From contig NZ_JAKNQJ010000011.1 of the NCBI RefSeq assembly GCF_022662335.1, forward strand, positions 1-64,000: a stretch of 64,000 bases of DNA, in the 5' to 3' direction. The notes beneath the pieces are model-generated. The model saw only the letters and a list, made by a program, of their open reading frames with translations. It was not told where the DNA came from and ran no database searches. How positions within the stretch are numbered: the first letter of the stretch is position 1; every line of letters starts with the position of its first letter. This document shows, piece by piece, positions 1 through 9,149 of this stretch. The DNA comes from Sphingomonas sp. CROZ-RG-20F-R02-07 (GTDB lineage Bacteria; Pseudomonadota; Alphaproteobacteria; Sphingomonadales; Sphingomonadaceae). The position numbers and the translations under genes are program-made.

Positions 1-42
1 GGTCCGGTCGCCCCGCCCCCGCCGCCCGCCCCCCAAGGCTGA
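1..42 (+). CDS. Possible C-terminal tail of an upstream gene (partial)
   Basis: Frame 1 is open from the first base and ends at TGA 40-42. It reads as a proline/alanine-rich tail with G or C in nearly every third position. The gene at 459-830 has a similar Pro-rich C-terminus, so such tails occur in this genome. The stretch is far too short to identify and could be chance. Confidence 0.25.
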   Translation, partial: GPVAPPPPPAPQG

Positions 43-102
43 TCGCGGCGCTCCGTTCGGACGCGTCCGGCACCCGCCGGGCGCGTCGTTCGGCGGATGC
101 GG

Positions 103-297
103 TTCACGCGGAGGCACGGAGGCGACACTAGGTCGCGCCAGCGGCCCTTCATACCCGACGGACGATGCGAACGCGTAGCCGTGAGCCGCAATATCTCCGC
201 GCCTCCGCGTGAAGTCCTTCTCTTCGCGTCTTTGCGTCTTTGCGCGAACCTGATGCCCCCAGCAGCGCGGCCGTATTTGGGCTAAGACGCGAAGATG
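103..297. repeat. Composite palindromic intergenic repeat, copy 1
   Basis: TTCACGCGGAGGC at 103-115 has an inverted partner, GCCTCCGCGTGAA, at 201-213. TCTTCGCGTCTTTGCG at 221-236 has an inverted partner, AAGACGCGAAG, at 284-294. The same two modules recur at 63319-63562, although there the second pair is nested inside the first. An open frame at 97-285 falls inside the repeat and does not look like a gene. The rest of 43-458 shows no gene, RNA gene or clear regulatory site. Confidence 0.7.
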
Positions 298-458
298 TTC
301 GAGACCGCTGCGCGGTCGGGCGGATCCATCCCGCGACAGGGTCGAAAAGATTTCCGGGAAACCGGACCGGCTCGGCCTTATCATGAGTTAACGCGGTTAT
401 CGGCAAGGAGCAGATGGGTGGTATCGACGCGTTCGACGACTGACAGCGGGTGTCCGCA

Positions 459-830
459 ATGACCCCGCGCACCGACCGGCTTCTGCGCGCGCTGCTGCTG
501 ATCGCCTTCATCGGCGCGCTCGGTTTTACCGGCTTCCATCTGGCGCGCACCGTGCGCGACGCGATCTACTGGAACGCGCATCAGGACGAGCCGATCGAGG
601 GGTGGATGACGATCGGCTATGTTGCGCATTCCTATCACGTCCCCCCGCATATCCTGTTCCTGGCGCTCGGTATGGATCCGGGGCCGCCCGAACGCCGCAA
701 CCTGGCCACGATCGCCGCAGCGCGCGGGCAGAGCGTCGCCGCCGTCGCCGCGATCCTGACGCGCGCCATCGTCCATGCCCGGCCGCCCTATCCACGGCCC
801 GCACCGCCGCCGCCGGCACCGCGTCCGTGA
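459..830 (+). CDS. Small single-pass membrane protein, unknown function
   Basis: The protein is 123 aa. One hydrophobic helix lies near the N-terminus (about residues 7-25), followed by a short soluble domain and a Pro-rich tail ending in APRP. I do not recognise the family. The next gene, a DedA protein, starts inside this stop codon (GTGA), so the two are probably co-transcribed and coupled, which suggests an envelope-related role. A GTG nine bases upstream (450) is an alternative start; ATG 459 was chosen because the helix then begins directly after a short basic segment. Confidence 0.6.
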   Translation: MTPRTDRLLRALLLIAFIGALGFTGFHLARTVRDAIYWNAHQDEPIEGWMTIGYVAHSYHVPPHILFLALGMDPGPPERRNLATIAAARGQSVAAVAAILTRAIVHARPPYPRPAPPPPAPRP

Positions 831-1414
831 GCGGCGAACTGCTCGCGCTGCTGACCAGCTATGGTCTGCCGGCGCTGTTCCTGATCCTGCTAGTCACTTC
901 GGCGGGCGCCCCGTTTCCGGATTCGCTACTGCTCGTCGCGGTCGGCTCGTTCGTCGCGCAGGGCGATCTGCAGTTCGTGCCGGTGGTGGTGGTCGGCACG
1001 CTGGGCGCGGTCGCGGGCGACCAGATCGGCTATGCGATCGGCTATTGGGGCGGCCGGCCGCTCGCCGCGCGCGTCGCGGGGGCCGAGCGGATCGCCAAGG
1101 CGGAGGCGTTCTCGCGCAAATGGGGTGGCCCGGGCATCTTCTTCAGCCGCTGGCTGGTCGGGCCGCTCGGCCCCTGGATCAACATCACGAGTGGAATGAC
1201 CGTCTATCCCTGGCTGCGCTTCGCCGTGCTCGATGTGGCGGGCGAACTGATCTGGGTGCTGCTCTACGTATCGCTCGGCCGCGCGTTCAGCGACAAGGTG
1301 CAAGCCATCGCCGATCTGCTCGGCAATCTGACATGGGTCGTCCTCGGCATCGGCGTCACGGCGCTGCTCGGCTGGAAACTCCTCCAGTCGCGCCGGCGCT
1401 CGGCGCGGTCATGA
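827..1414 (+). CDS. DedA/VTT-family inner-membrane protein
   Basis: This is a 195-aa multi-pass membrane protein of the DedA (SNARE-associated/VTT) family. These proteins act in lipid carrier flipping and maintain membrane potential and drug tolerance. Recognisable family segments are GDQIGYAIGYWGGR and FFSRWLVGPLGPW, the second carrying the conserved Arg and Gly-Pro of the re-entrant region. The GTG start at 827 overlaps the upstream stop by four bases (GTGA). Reading further upstream in frame gives only Arg-rich shadow sequence, which supports this start. The specific lipid substrate cannot be told. Confidence 0.88.
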   Translation: MSGELLALLTSYGLPALFLILLVTSAGAPFPDSLLLVAVGSFVAQGDLQFVPVVVVGTLGAVAGDQIGYAIGYWGGRPLAARVAGAERIAKAEAFSRKWGGPGIFFSRWLVGPLGPWINITSGMTVYPWLRFAVLDVAGELIWVLLYVSLGRAFSDKVQAIADLLGNLTWVVLGIGVTALLGWKLLQSRRRSARS

Positions 1415-1464
1415 TCGGGGCCCGCTTGCGTAAGTGTATGACAGACCATCGGTTCAGACCGGAT

Positions 1465-1489
1465 GGAACGTCGCCAATTGATCGGAGTT
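1465..1489 (+). promoter_or_regulatory. Candidate EcfG-type promoter upstream of the LOV kinase
   Basis: GGAAC at 1465-1469 is followed after 16 bases by AGTT at 1486-1489. This resembles the GGAAC-N16/17-CGTT promoter of the alphaproteobacterial general stress sigma factor EcfG. It lies about 50 bases before the LOV histidine kinase. One mismatch in the -10 half makes this tentative. Confidence 0.35.
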
Positions 1490-1537
1490 TGCAGAATAGA
1501 GTGGGGCGGATAGACCGGCCGGCAAGGGGACTGGCCG

Positions 1538-2641
1538 ATGAAGCAGCGTGACGATTGGCATCTGACCGACGCGATCGATTACGAGCATGGCAGGGCCGAT
1601 CCGTTCGCCGCGGCGGTGCGCGCGACGCGCATGCCGATGGTCATCACCGATCCGTCCCGGCCGGACAATCCGATCATCTTCTGCAACGAGGCCTTCCAGA
1701 CCCTGACTGGCTATGAACGCCGCGAGATCATCGGTCGCAACTGCCGCTTCCTCCAGGGTCCCGACACCAACCGCGACGACGTCGCCAAGGTCCGCGCGGC
1801 GATCGAAGCCGGCCAGGATATCGGCATAGATCTGCTGAACTATCGCAAGGACGGCACGCGTTTCTGGAACGCGCTGTATCTCAGCCCGGTGCGCAACGAC
1901 GATGGCGAAATCCAGTTCTTCTTCGCCTCGCAGCTCGACGTGACCGATCGGATCGAAGCGCATCAGCGGATGCGCGAGCAGAAGGCCGCGGTGGATCGCG
2001 AGGTCGCATCGCGAACCGCCGATCTGGAGGCGGCGCTGGAGGCCAAGACGCTGCTGCTCCACGAGGTCGATCACCGCGTGAAGAACAACCTGACGATGAT
2101 CGGCTCGCTGCTGCGGCTGCAGGCACGCACCATCGACGATCCCGTCATCACCGCCAAGCTGGACGCGATGCTGGAACGCGTCGACGCGCTCTCCACCGTC
2201 CATCGCCGGCTGTATCAATCGTCGGATATCACCCGGTTCGACATCGGCGCGTTCACCGCAAATCTGGTGACGGACGTGATCGGATCGAGCGGACGGACGG
2301 ACGTCGTGGTCGACAGCCATTGCGACCGGGTGGATGTGCCGTCGTCCTGGGCTTCGGCCCTGGGGCTCATCATCAACGAAGTGGTCACCAATGCGGTCAA
2401 GCACGCCTTCGCCGATGGGCGCAGCGGCCGCCTCGTCGCCCGGACCGAGCTGGCCGACGGAATGGCGACGATCGCGATCCGCGACGACGGCCCCGGGTTC
2501 GACGCCGCCTCCGTGAACGGCGACGGCCTTGGCCGGGTGCTGATCCGGCGCCTGGCGAAACAGATCGGCGGAACGGTGGAATGGACCGACGCCGCCCCCG
2601 GCATGTGCGTTTCGATCCGCTTCCCGGCCGATCCGTCGTGA
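1538..2641 (+). CDS. Blue-light-sensing LOV histidine kinase (HisKA_2/HWE type)
   Basis: The protein is 367 aa. Residues about 25-140 form a LOV/PAS domain containing GRNCRFLQG; Cys69 is the residue that forms the flavin-cysteinyl adduct under blue light in this family. A short coiled linker leads to a HisKA_2-type dimerisation/phosphoacceptor segment, HEVDHRVKNN, with His179 as the likely phosphorylation site. A HATPase domain follows (N box NEVVTNAVKH, then DDGPGFD). There is no transmembrane segment, so it is a soluble sensor. The stop overlaps the response regulator start (GTGA), making a cognate pair likely. Such kinases often feed the general stress response in alphaproteobacteria. Confidence 0.9.
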   Translation: MKQRDDWHLTDAIDYEHGRADPFAAAVRATRMPMVITDPSRPDNPIIFCNEAFQTLTGYERREIIGRNCRFLQGPDTNRDDVAKVRAAIEAGQDIGIDLLNYRKDGTRFWNALYLSPVRNDDGEIQFFFASQLDVTDRIEAHQRMREQKAAVDREVASRTADLEAALEAKTLLLHEVDHRVKNNLTMIGSLLRLQARTIDDPVITAKLDAMLERVDALSTVHRRLYQSSDITRFDIGAFTANLVTDVIGSSGRTDVVVDSHCDRVDVPSSWASALGLIINEVVTNAVKHAFADGRSGRLVARTELADGMATIAIRDDGPGFDAASVNGDGLGRVLIRRLAKQIGGTVEWTDAAPGMCVSIRFPADPS

Positions 2642-3087
2642 AGCGGCTGCGCGCTCCGTTCGACGTGCTCATCGTCGAGGATGAAGCGTTGCTGGCCATG
2701 GATATCGAGGCCATGGTCGAGGATGCGGGGCATCAGGTCGTCGCGGAATCGGCCTCCGTCCGCGAACTCGAGGCGCTGCAGCCCGCGCGGGCGCCGACGA
2801 TCGCGTTCGTCGATATCCAACTCGCCGAGGGCAGCAGCGGCCTGGATGCCTGCCGGGTGATCCAGGATCGGTGGGCCAGCACCGTCATCGTGTTCGTGAC
2901 CGCCAACCCGCTGAAGATCCCCGATGATTTTTGCGGCGCGCACGGCGTGATCCCGAAACCCTTCACGCGCAACGGCCTCAAATCGGCGATGCGCTATATC
3001 GAGGAGGGTCTGTGCGAACCGCCGCCCGTGTCGCCGCAGCCGTCGAGCTTCATCGCCTCGCCCGCCTTCGCCGCCAGCTGGACGTGA
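2638..3087 (+). CDS. Single-domain response regulator, partner of the LOV kinase
   Basis: This is a 149-aa receiver domain. LIVEDEALLAMDIE supplies the acidic pocket, Asp59 in FVDIQLAEG is the expected phosphoacceptor, and the Lys in GVIPKPFTRNG is the conserved lysine. No output domain follows, only about 20 low-complexity residues, so it probably works as a phosphate relay or through protein binding, like the FixJ/CheY-like single-domain regulators paired with HWE kinases. The start is a GTG overlapping the kinase stop. The last 94 bases overlap, antisense, the end of the DUF3325 gene on the other strand. Confidence 0.85.
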   Translation: MKRLRAPFDVLIVEDEALLAMDIEAMVEDAGHQVVAESASVRELEALQPARAPTIAFVDIQLAEGSSGLDACRVIQDRWASTVIVFVTANPLKIPDDFCGAHGVIPKPFTRNGLKSAMRYIEEGLCEPPPVSPQPSSFIASPAFAASWT

Positions 3088-3383
3088 GCGCGGCGGCCGG
3101 CGTTCCTGGGCGCCGCCCGGTCCGCCCTGCGCTGCCACAGCCAGCAGCCGAACACGACCAGCAATCCCGCGACGGTCAGCTCGCCGAACCATTCGACCAC
3201 CGCGCGGGACGGATCGTCCGATGCCAGCACGCGCGCCAGCGACGATGCGATCGCCGCATGGCCGCCGGCGAGCAGCGCCACCCGGCGCCCGCGCGGCGGG
3301 ACGCGCCCGAAGACCAGCGCCGACTGACGCCATGTTCCGGCCGCCAGCATGGCGAAACCGGTGAGCATGAGCGCGAACGTCAT
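2994..3383 (-). CDS. DUF3325-like small membrane protein of siderophore operon
   Basis: The protein is 129 aa, with about three hydrophobic helices in the first 90 residues, beginning MTFALMLTGFAMLAAGTW. This matches the small DUF3325 proteins that close TonB receptor-DUF3649-PepSY operons. Its ATG overlaps the stop of the PepSY gene (ATGA). The C-terminal 35-40 residues are polar and lie antisense to the end of the response regulator at 2638-3087, so the tail may be an extension past an ancestral stop. Function is unknown; it probably assists inner-membrane iron-siderophore handling. Confidence 0.7.
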   Translation of the reverse strand: MTFALMLTGFAMLAAGTWRQSALVFGRVPPRGRRVALLAGGHAAIASSLARVLASDDPSRAVVEWFGELTVAGLLVVFGCWLWQRRADRAAPRNAGRRAHVQLAAKAGEAMKLDGCGDTGGGSHRPSSI

Positions 3384-4846
3384 CCGCCGGCCCGTCCGCG
3401 CGTCGCCAGCCGCAGTGCCGTCGCGCCGAACGCCACCGCCAGGAGCAGCAGCACGCAGTCCACCCCGATGGCCACGCCGTCGGGAACGAACATCGGCACG
3501 TCCGCCACCACGACCGCCGCACAGGTCAGCGCGGCGGCGGCCAGCAATTCGGGCCATGCGCGCGCCGGCCGCCGCAGCGCCGCATAGGCCAGCGCCAGGC
3601 CCCAAAGACCGAAGGCGCAGCGCACTTCGATCGCGGCCCGGTTCGCGAGCCCAATTGGGATCAGCCGGTTGGCGAGCAGGAAGCCGGCGAACCCGATCGG
3701 CAGGCCGGCGATGAACCCGATGTTGAGACGCTCGACCAGATGATAGCCGAAACCATGGCGGCGGCGCTGCTTGACGGTCCAGAGGATCGCCCCGCTCGCG
3801 ATCGTGGCGGTAAGCATCGCCCCCGACAGGAAATAGAACCAGCGCGCGGCCAGCCCGGCGAACCGCCCCATGTGTAGGCCGTAGAGCACGTCATAGACGC
3901 GCACCGCCGGCCGCCGCTCGACATGCTCGCGCAGCAACCGGCCCGTGGTGCCGTCATAGACGAGGTCGTGCTGCTGGACGGCGATGGCGCGCCCCTCCCC
4001 GGCCGATACCGTCACCGCCTGCGCCGCGTCGCCCGGATCGGCGATCGACAGCGTGGCGATGCCGGCCTCGCCGAATCGCCGCTGCGCATCGCGCAACAGC
4101 GGCGCGAGGGGGACGAGCGGCGCAAGGTGCCCGGTCGCCGGGCGATCGATCGCGGGAGACAGGCTTTGCGCGAACGCCGCCGCATCGCCGCGATAGGCGG
4201 CCAAGCCCGGGAACGGCATCCACAATATGGCGAGCGTCACCGCGCCGGTAAAGGCGATCATCAGGTGAAAAGGCAGCGCGAAGACACCCAGCACGACATG
4301 GCCATCGAGCCAGCCGCGCTGCCTCTTGTGCGTCCGCAGCGTGAAGAAATCCTTGAAGATCCGCCGGTGCGCGACGATCCCCGTCACCAGCGTCGTCAGC
4401 AACGCCATCGCCGCCGCCGCCGCGAGCCACCGCCCCCAGGGATAGGGCAATTGCAGCTCGAAATGCAGCCGGTAGAAGAACTCGCCGCCTAGGCTGTCTC
4501 GCACGCCGTCCGGGCTACCGGTCACCGGGGACAGCGTGCGCTGAACGAAACCACTCGCCGGGCCGCCGCTCCAGAACGCCAGCGTGCCGGGCGAGCGCGC
4601 ATCGGCGAGATCGAGATACCAGGAGGGAGACTTGGCGGCATGTCCGCCGAGCCAGCGGATCGCGGCCTCCGCCGCGGCGACCTGATCGACCGGGCCGCGC
4701 GCAAGCTCGGGATGGCACCAAGCGTCGAGCTCCTGTCGGAAGACGCTCAGCGTGCCGGCCGCCGCGATCGCCAGCAACAGCCAGCCGACCACCAGGCCCG
4801 ACCAATTGTGGAGCCACGTCATCGCCTGGCGGAAACCCGGCTTCAC
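3380..4846 (-). CDS. PepSY-associated membrane protein (siderophore/iron utilisation)
   Basis: The protein is 488 aa. The N-terminal WLHNWSGLVVGW helix with histidines, the FRLH-like YRLHFEL motif, HKRQRGWLDGHVVLG and YGLHMGRFAG are typical of PepSY_TM proteins, which include inner-membrane reductases acting on ferric siderophores. Further hydrophobic helices lie in the last 150 residues. GTG at 4846 overlaps the DUF3649 stop (GTGA); the reading frame upstream of it is Arg/Gly-rich shadow sequence and was excluded. The downstream DUF3325 gene is coupled through ATGA. It is presumably repressed by iron through the Fur box at 7341-7359. Confidence 0.85.
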   Translation of the reverse strand: MKPGFRQAMTWLHNWSGLVVGWLLLAIAAAGTLSVFRQELDAWCHPELARGPVDQVAAAEAAIRWLGGHAAKSPSWYLDLADARSPGTLAFWSGGPASGFVQRTLSPVTGSPDGVRDSLGGEFFYRLHFELQLPYPWGRWLAAAAAMALLTTLVTGIVAHRRIFKDFFTLRTHKRQRGWLDGHVVLGVFALPFHLMIAFTGAVTLAILWMPFPGLAAYRGDAAAFAQSLSPAIDRPATGHLAPLVPLAPLLRDAQRRFGEAGIATLSIADPGDAAQAVTVSAGEGRAIAVQQHDLVYDGTTGRLLREHVERRPAVRVYDVLYGLHMGRFAGLAARWFYFLSGAMLTATIASGAILWTVKQRRRHGFGYHLVERLNIGFIAGLPIGFAGFLLANRLIPIGLANRAAIEVRCAFGLWGLALAYAALRRPARAWPELLAAAALTCAAVVVADVPMFVPDGVAIGVDCVLLLLAVAFGATALRLATRGRAGG

Positions 4847-5139
4847 GGTCGCCAGCCCGCCGCCAGCGCGACGCCGGCGAACAGCGCGCCCGCGATCGCC
4901 ATCATGCCCCAGGCATAGGCCGCCGATCGCACCCAGAAACACGCCATGGCCGCGACCGGCATGGCGAGCAGCGCCAGCAGCGTCGCCGCCATCGCCGCAT
5001 CGGCGGGATCGAGCGGCAGCGCGGCGGCCAGCGCGATCCCCAACAGCGCGGCGACGCCATATCCCCCCGCCACCGCCGCCGCCACCCGCGACGCCACGGC
5101 CAGGCGGTAGCGGCGGGTAACGGGCAGCGACCCTGTCAC
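4843..5139 (-). CDS. DUF3649 small membrane protein (siderophore operon)
   Basis: The protein is 98 aa with three predicted hydrophobic helices (for example AVAGGYGVAALLGIALAAAL and ACFWVRSAAYAWGMMAI). Size, topology and position between a TonB siderophore receptor and a PepSY protein match the DUF3649 family. The start chosen is GTG 5139, overlapping the receptor's TGA by four bases; further upstream the frame runs antisense-like through the receptor gene. Its biochemical role is not established; operon context implies iron uptake. Confidence 0.75.
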   Translation of the reverse strand: MTGSLPVTRRYRLAVASRVAAAVAGGYGVAALLGIALAAALPLDPADAAMAATLLALLAMPVAAMACFWVRSAAYAWGMMAIAGALFAGVALAAGWRP

Positions 5140-7307
5140 CAATGGAAGCCGATCGTGCCCTGCACCGTCCGGCGGTTGCCGTACCAGCACCAGCCATAGG
5201 TCGCATAGCAACTGGTGAAATAGCGCTTGTTGAAGAGGTTGGTGGCGTTGAACGACAATTCCACGCCGGTCATCCGGTCGCTCAGCTTGCCCAGATCATA
5301 GCGGGCGAGCGCATCGATCAGCGTATAGCCAGGCGTGCTCCGCGCTACCCCGTCGAAATAGATGCCGGCATAGACGCTGTCGACATGGCGCACCGCGCCG
5401 CCGACCGTCAGCCCGTCGAGCGGCCCCGACTTGCCCGTCCAGGCGAGATTGGCCGACAGGTTGCCGCGGCCGACGCCCAGCAGGCCGCGTCCGACGTTGC
5501 GCGGATCGGACGTATCCTCGGTCACCTTCACGGTCTGGCGGCTGAACGCGACCGCCGCGTCGAAGCCGTAAGGCAACGGCGCCTTGGCTTCGACCTCGAA
5601 GCCGTAGGAATGCACCTTGCCGGCTTCCATCGCCCGGAAGCTGACGGGATCATAGGTCAGCACGTTCGTCTGATCGATGTCGAAATAGGCGGCGGTGACG
5701 AGGATCCGCGGATCGCGCGCCTGGTATTTGATCCCGCCCTCGATCTGCGTGCCGAGCGAGGGGCTGGCGAGCGCGCCGCTCGTCAGCACCGCCGCCTGCG
5801 GCTGGAACGACGTGGAATAGGAAACATAGGGCGCGATGCCCAGATCGGTCTTGTAGAGCGCACCCACGCGATAGGTGAACTTGCGATCATGCTGCGTATC
5901 GCTGCCGGTCGCCGCCTGCTGCGCCCAATCCTGCCGGCCCGACAGCGTGAGGCGAAGCCCCTGCCATGCGATCTGGTCCTGCGCATAGACGCTCTGCTGG
6001 CGCTGCCGCGTCGTCACGTCGGTCACGCCGTAATTGTCGGGCACCGCCGCGGGCGTGGTGGGCGTGGGCATCGTTCCATAGACCGGGGCGAAGGGATCGA
6101 TCGGCGTGCCGCTGCCGAACGCGGATATCTCGCGGTAATGCAGCACCTGCCGATCCGTGCCGAACAACAATGTATGCTCGAACGGCCCCGTCGTCACCTT
6201 GCCGGTGAGCTGATTGTCGTACACCCAATCATTGTCATGCTCGTTCGTCGAATAGGACGCACGCGCGAAGCTGGTGTCGGTGAGCGGAACGCCGCTCGTA
6301 TAGACGAGCCCCAGCCGGCTGCGGACATATTGGTAGCGGCCGGACGCGCGAAAGGCCCAGCCACCGCCGAAATCATGGCGCAGGATATAGGTCACGCCCG
6401 CCTGCTCGCGCGAGAAGAAGTCACCCGGCTCGCCGCCATAGAAAGTCTGCGGAATGCGTCCCACAGGATCGGGCAGGAAGGTGCCATAGGTCGGGAAGAC
6501 GCCGTAATTGCCGTTGCGCGGATCGTGCGAATAGGCGGCGAGCAGCGTCAGCGTGGTGGGCGTGTTCGCGCCCAGGGTCACCGCCCCGGACACCGTCTGG
6601 CGCCGCCGCACGCCGTAATCCTGCTGCGAATGCGCGCCGTTCACGCTGCCATAGACGCGCCACAGCACTGAATCCGACACCCGCCCCCCGATATCGCCGT
6701 CGACGCGGTAGAGATCGAAATCGCCATAGGTGGCCGACACCGCGCCATAGGATGCCCGGTCGATCGGCAATTTGCTTTCCAGATTGACGAGCCCGCCCGG
6801 CCCCGACTTGCCGTAGAGCGCCGAGGACGACCCCTTCACCACCTCGATCCGGTCCAGTCGCGACACGTCGGCTTGCGCAGCGGCATAGCCGGTCGCGTCG
6901 CTCTGGCCGACATAATAGAGCCCGTCGAGGAACACCGGCGCATCGAAGCCGCGCAGCTTGAACTGGTCGTACACCTCGGCGGAGGCGCCGCGCTGCTCGG
7001 GCGTGACCCCAGCCACGAAGCGCAGCGCCTGGTTGAGGTTCTGAAGCCCCAGATCGCTGATCTCGCGCGCCGAGATGACGCTGATCGATTGCGGGGTGTC
7101 GACGATCGGGGTGTCGGTCTTGGTGCCCGCCGAGGCCTGCGACACCGGCCGGGTGCCGATCACCACGATCGAGCCGTCGCCCGATTCCTGCTGGTCCGCC
7201 GGATCGGCCGGCATGGCCGCCACATCCGGCCGATCCGCGTGCACGGGCGACGCCCATGCCGCCTGCCCCGCCATCATCGCGACCGCGGCCGCCCCAAACT
7301 TCATCAT
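5136..7307 (-). CDS. TonB-dependent siderophore receptor
   Basis: This is a 723-aa outer-membrane receptor. A signal peptide (MMKFGAAAVAMMAGQAAWA) precedes a short TonB-box-like segment (GSIVVIGT) and the plug domain (TPQSISVISAREI, then LDRIEVVKGSSSALYGKSGPGG). A long beta-barrel ends in a C-terminal Trp (GTIGFHW), the outer-membrane assembly signal. The conserved siderophore-receptor ending FNATNLFNKRYF is visible, followed by two closely spaced Cys residues (CYATYGWC) typical of the FhuA/FoxA group. A Fur-box-like palindrome lies 35-50 bases upstream. It is the first gene of a coupled four-gene operon. The exact ferric siderophore cannot be inferred. Confidence 0.93.
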   Translation of the reverse strand: MMKFGAAAVAMMAGQAAWASPVHADRPDVAAMPADPADQQESGDGSIVVIGTRPVSQASAGTKTDTPIVDTPQSISVISAREISDLGLQNLNQALRFVAGVTPEQRGASAEVYDQFKLRGFDAPVFLDGLYYVGQSDATGYAAAQADVSRLDRIEVVKGSSSALYGKSGPGGLVNLESKLPIDRASYGAVSATYGDFDLYRVDGDIGGRVSDSVLWRVYGSVNGAHSQQDYGVRRRQTVSGAVTLGANTPTTLTLLAAYSHDPRNGNYGVFPTYGTFLPDPVGRIPQTFYGGEPGDFFSREQAGVTYILRHDFGGGWAFRASGRYQYVRSRLGLVYTSGVPLTDTSFARASYSTNEHDNDWVYDNQLTGKVTTGPFEHTLLFGTDRQVLHYREISAFGSGTPIDPFAPVYGTMPTPTTPAAVPDNYGVTDVTTRQRQQSVYAQDQIAWQGLRLTLSGRQDWAQQAATGSDTQHDRKFTYRVGALYKTDLGIAPYVSYSTSFQPQAAVLTSGALASPSLGTQIEGGIKYQARDPRILVTAAYFDIDQTNVLTYDPVSFRAMEAGKVHSYGFEVEAKAPLPYGFDAAVAFSRQTVKVTEDTSDPRNVGRGLLGVGRGNLSANLAWTGKSGPLDGLTVGGAVRHVDSVYAGIYFDGVARSTPGYTLIDALARYDLGKLSDRMTGVELSFNATNLFNKRYFTSCYATYGWCWYGNRRTVQGTIGFHW

Positions 7308-7340
7308 CGCCGACCCTTTTTCTGTCGGCTGCCACCTAAC

Positions 7341-7359
7341 GGTAATGAATATCATTCGC
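7341..7359 (-). promoter_or_regulatory. Fur-box-like palindrome
   Basis: GGTAATGAATATCATTCGC matches 14 of 19 positions of the classical Fur box GATAATGATAATCATTATC, with the symmetric AATGA/TCATT core intact. It lies just upstream of the siderophore receptor on the minus strand. Iron-loaded Fur would be expected to repress the operon. The divergent aldo/keto reductase starts 110 bases away and could be affected too. Confidence 0.75.
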
Positions 7360-7468
7360 AATAGCTTTGACGGCAGTCACCTGACGGCAAGGTTCGATTG
7401 GCAACCCGCGCTGCCGCCGATCATTGATGCAGCGACAGGCCCACGCGGGCGTAACAGGACGATCGACG

Positions 7469-8455
<987 letters not shown>

Positions 8456-8462
8456 ATGAATG

Positions 8463-8488
8463 GCCGGGAGGGCATCAACCCTCCCGGC
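8463..8488. terminator. Perfect 10-bp hairpin between convergent genes
   Basis: GCCGGGAGGG and CCCTCCCGGC form a perfect inverted repeat around CATCAA, seven bases after the aldo/keto reductase stop and just before the convergent stress-protein stop. No T-run follows on either strand, so termination is likely but not certain. Confidence 0.6.
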
Positions 8489-8496
8489 GCGTCATG

Positions 8497-9126
8497 TCAG
8501 TAGCGTGTCGTCCCCGTCGTGGCGGCATAGCCTGCCCGGTCGCGGTCGATCTCGTCGCTCGTATAGGCGGGCGCGTCGGCATCGAAGCTGGTCCAGCCCG
8601 ACTGGCGATAGGCCGCACCGCGCGAGGCGATGTCGACCGAGCGGTTGCGGTCGAGCACGGCCTCGGCGCGCGCGACGTCGGCCTCGTCCACCTTGGCGCT
8701 GACCAGCGTGCCGCCGCGGCGCACGCCCTCGGAATAGACGTTCGCCTCCTCCTCGGAATGGCCCGAGTTCTTCAGCGCGCCCACGAGGCTGCCGGTGGCC
8801 GCACCGCCCGCTGCGCCGATGCCGGCGCCCGCCGCGGTCGCGGCGAGCCAGCCGGCGGCGACGATCGGACCGAGGCCGGGAATGGCGAGCAGGCCCAGAC
8901 CGGCCAGCAGGCCGCCCGCGCCGCCCAGCAGCGCGCCCGTCGACGTGCCGCGGCTGACATCGCCATGGTCGTTGACGCCCTCATGGTCGCCGACGGCATG
9001 CTGGCCATGCGTGTTGTTGGCGACGATGCTGATGTCGTCATGGTCGATGCCAAGCGCTTCGAGATCGCGCACCGCGGCGCTCGCGTCGGTATAGTCGTCG
9101 AACAGGCGTGTGATGGTCTTGGACAT
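8497..9126 (-). CDS. YflT-type general stress protein
   Basis: The protein is 209 aa. The first 60 residues (KTITRLFDDYTDASAAVRDLEALG...DISIVANN) fit the heat-induced stress protein YflT domain, a flavour of general stress protein 17M. A very Gly/Ala-rich hydrophobic central segment (about 70-125) could span or associate with the membrane. The C-terminal half carries the alpha/beta segment GTLVSAKVDEADVARAEAVL. ATG 9126 is preceded by AGGAGAACGACC, a clear ribosome binding site. It probably belongs to the stress regulon; neighbours at 9150 and 9567 have the same orientation and similar character. Confidence 0.75.
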   Translation of the reverse strand: MSKTITRLFDDYTDASAAVRDLEALGIDHDDISIVANNTHGQHAVGDHEGVNDHGDVSRGTSTGALLGGAGGLLAGLGLLAIPGLGPIVAAGWLAATAAGAGIGAAGGAATGSLVGALKNSGHSEEEANVYSEGVRRGGTLVSAKVDEADVARAEAVLDRNRSVDIASRGAAYRQSGWTSFDADAPAYTSDEIDRDRAGYAATTGTTRY

Positions 9127-9149
9127 GGTCGTTCTCCTGAATGCCGGGA

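Noticed and set aside
97..285. Short frame at the window start
   Set aside because: It lies inside the palindromic repeat and has no ribosome site or conserved pattern.
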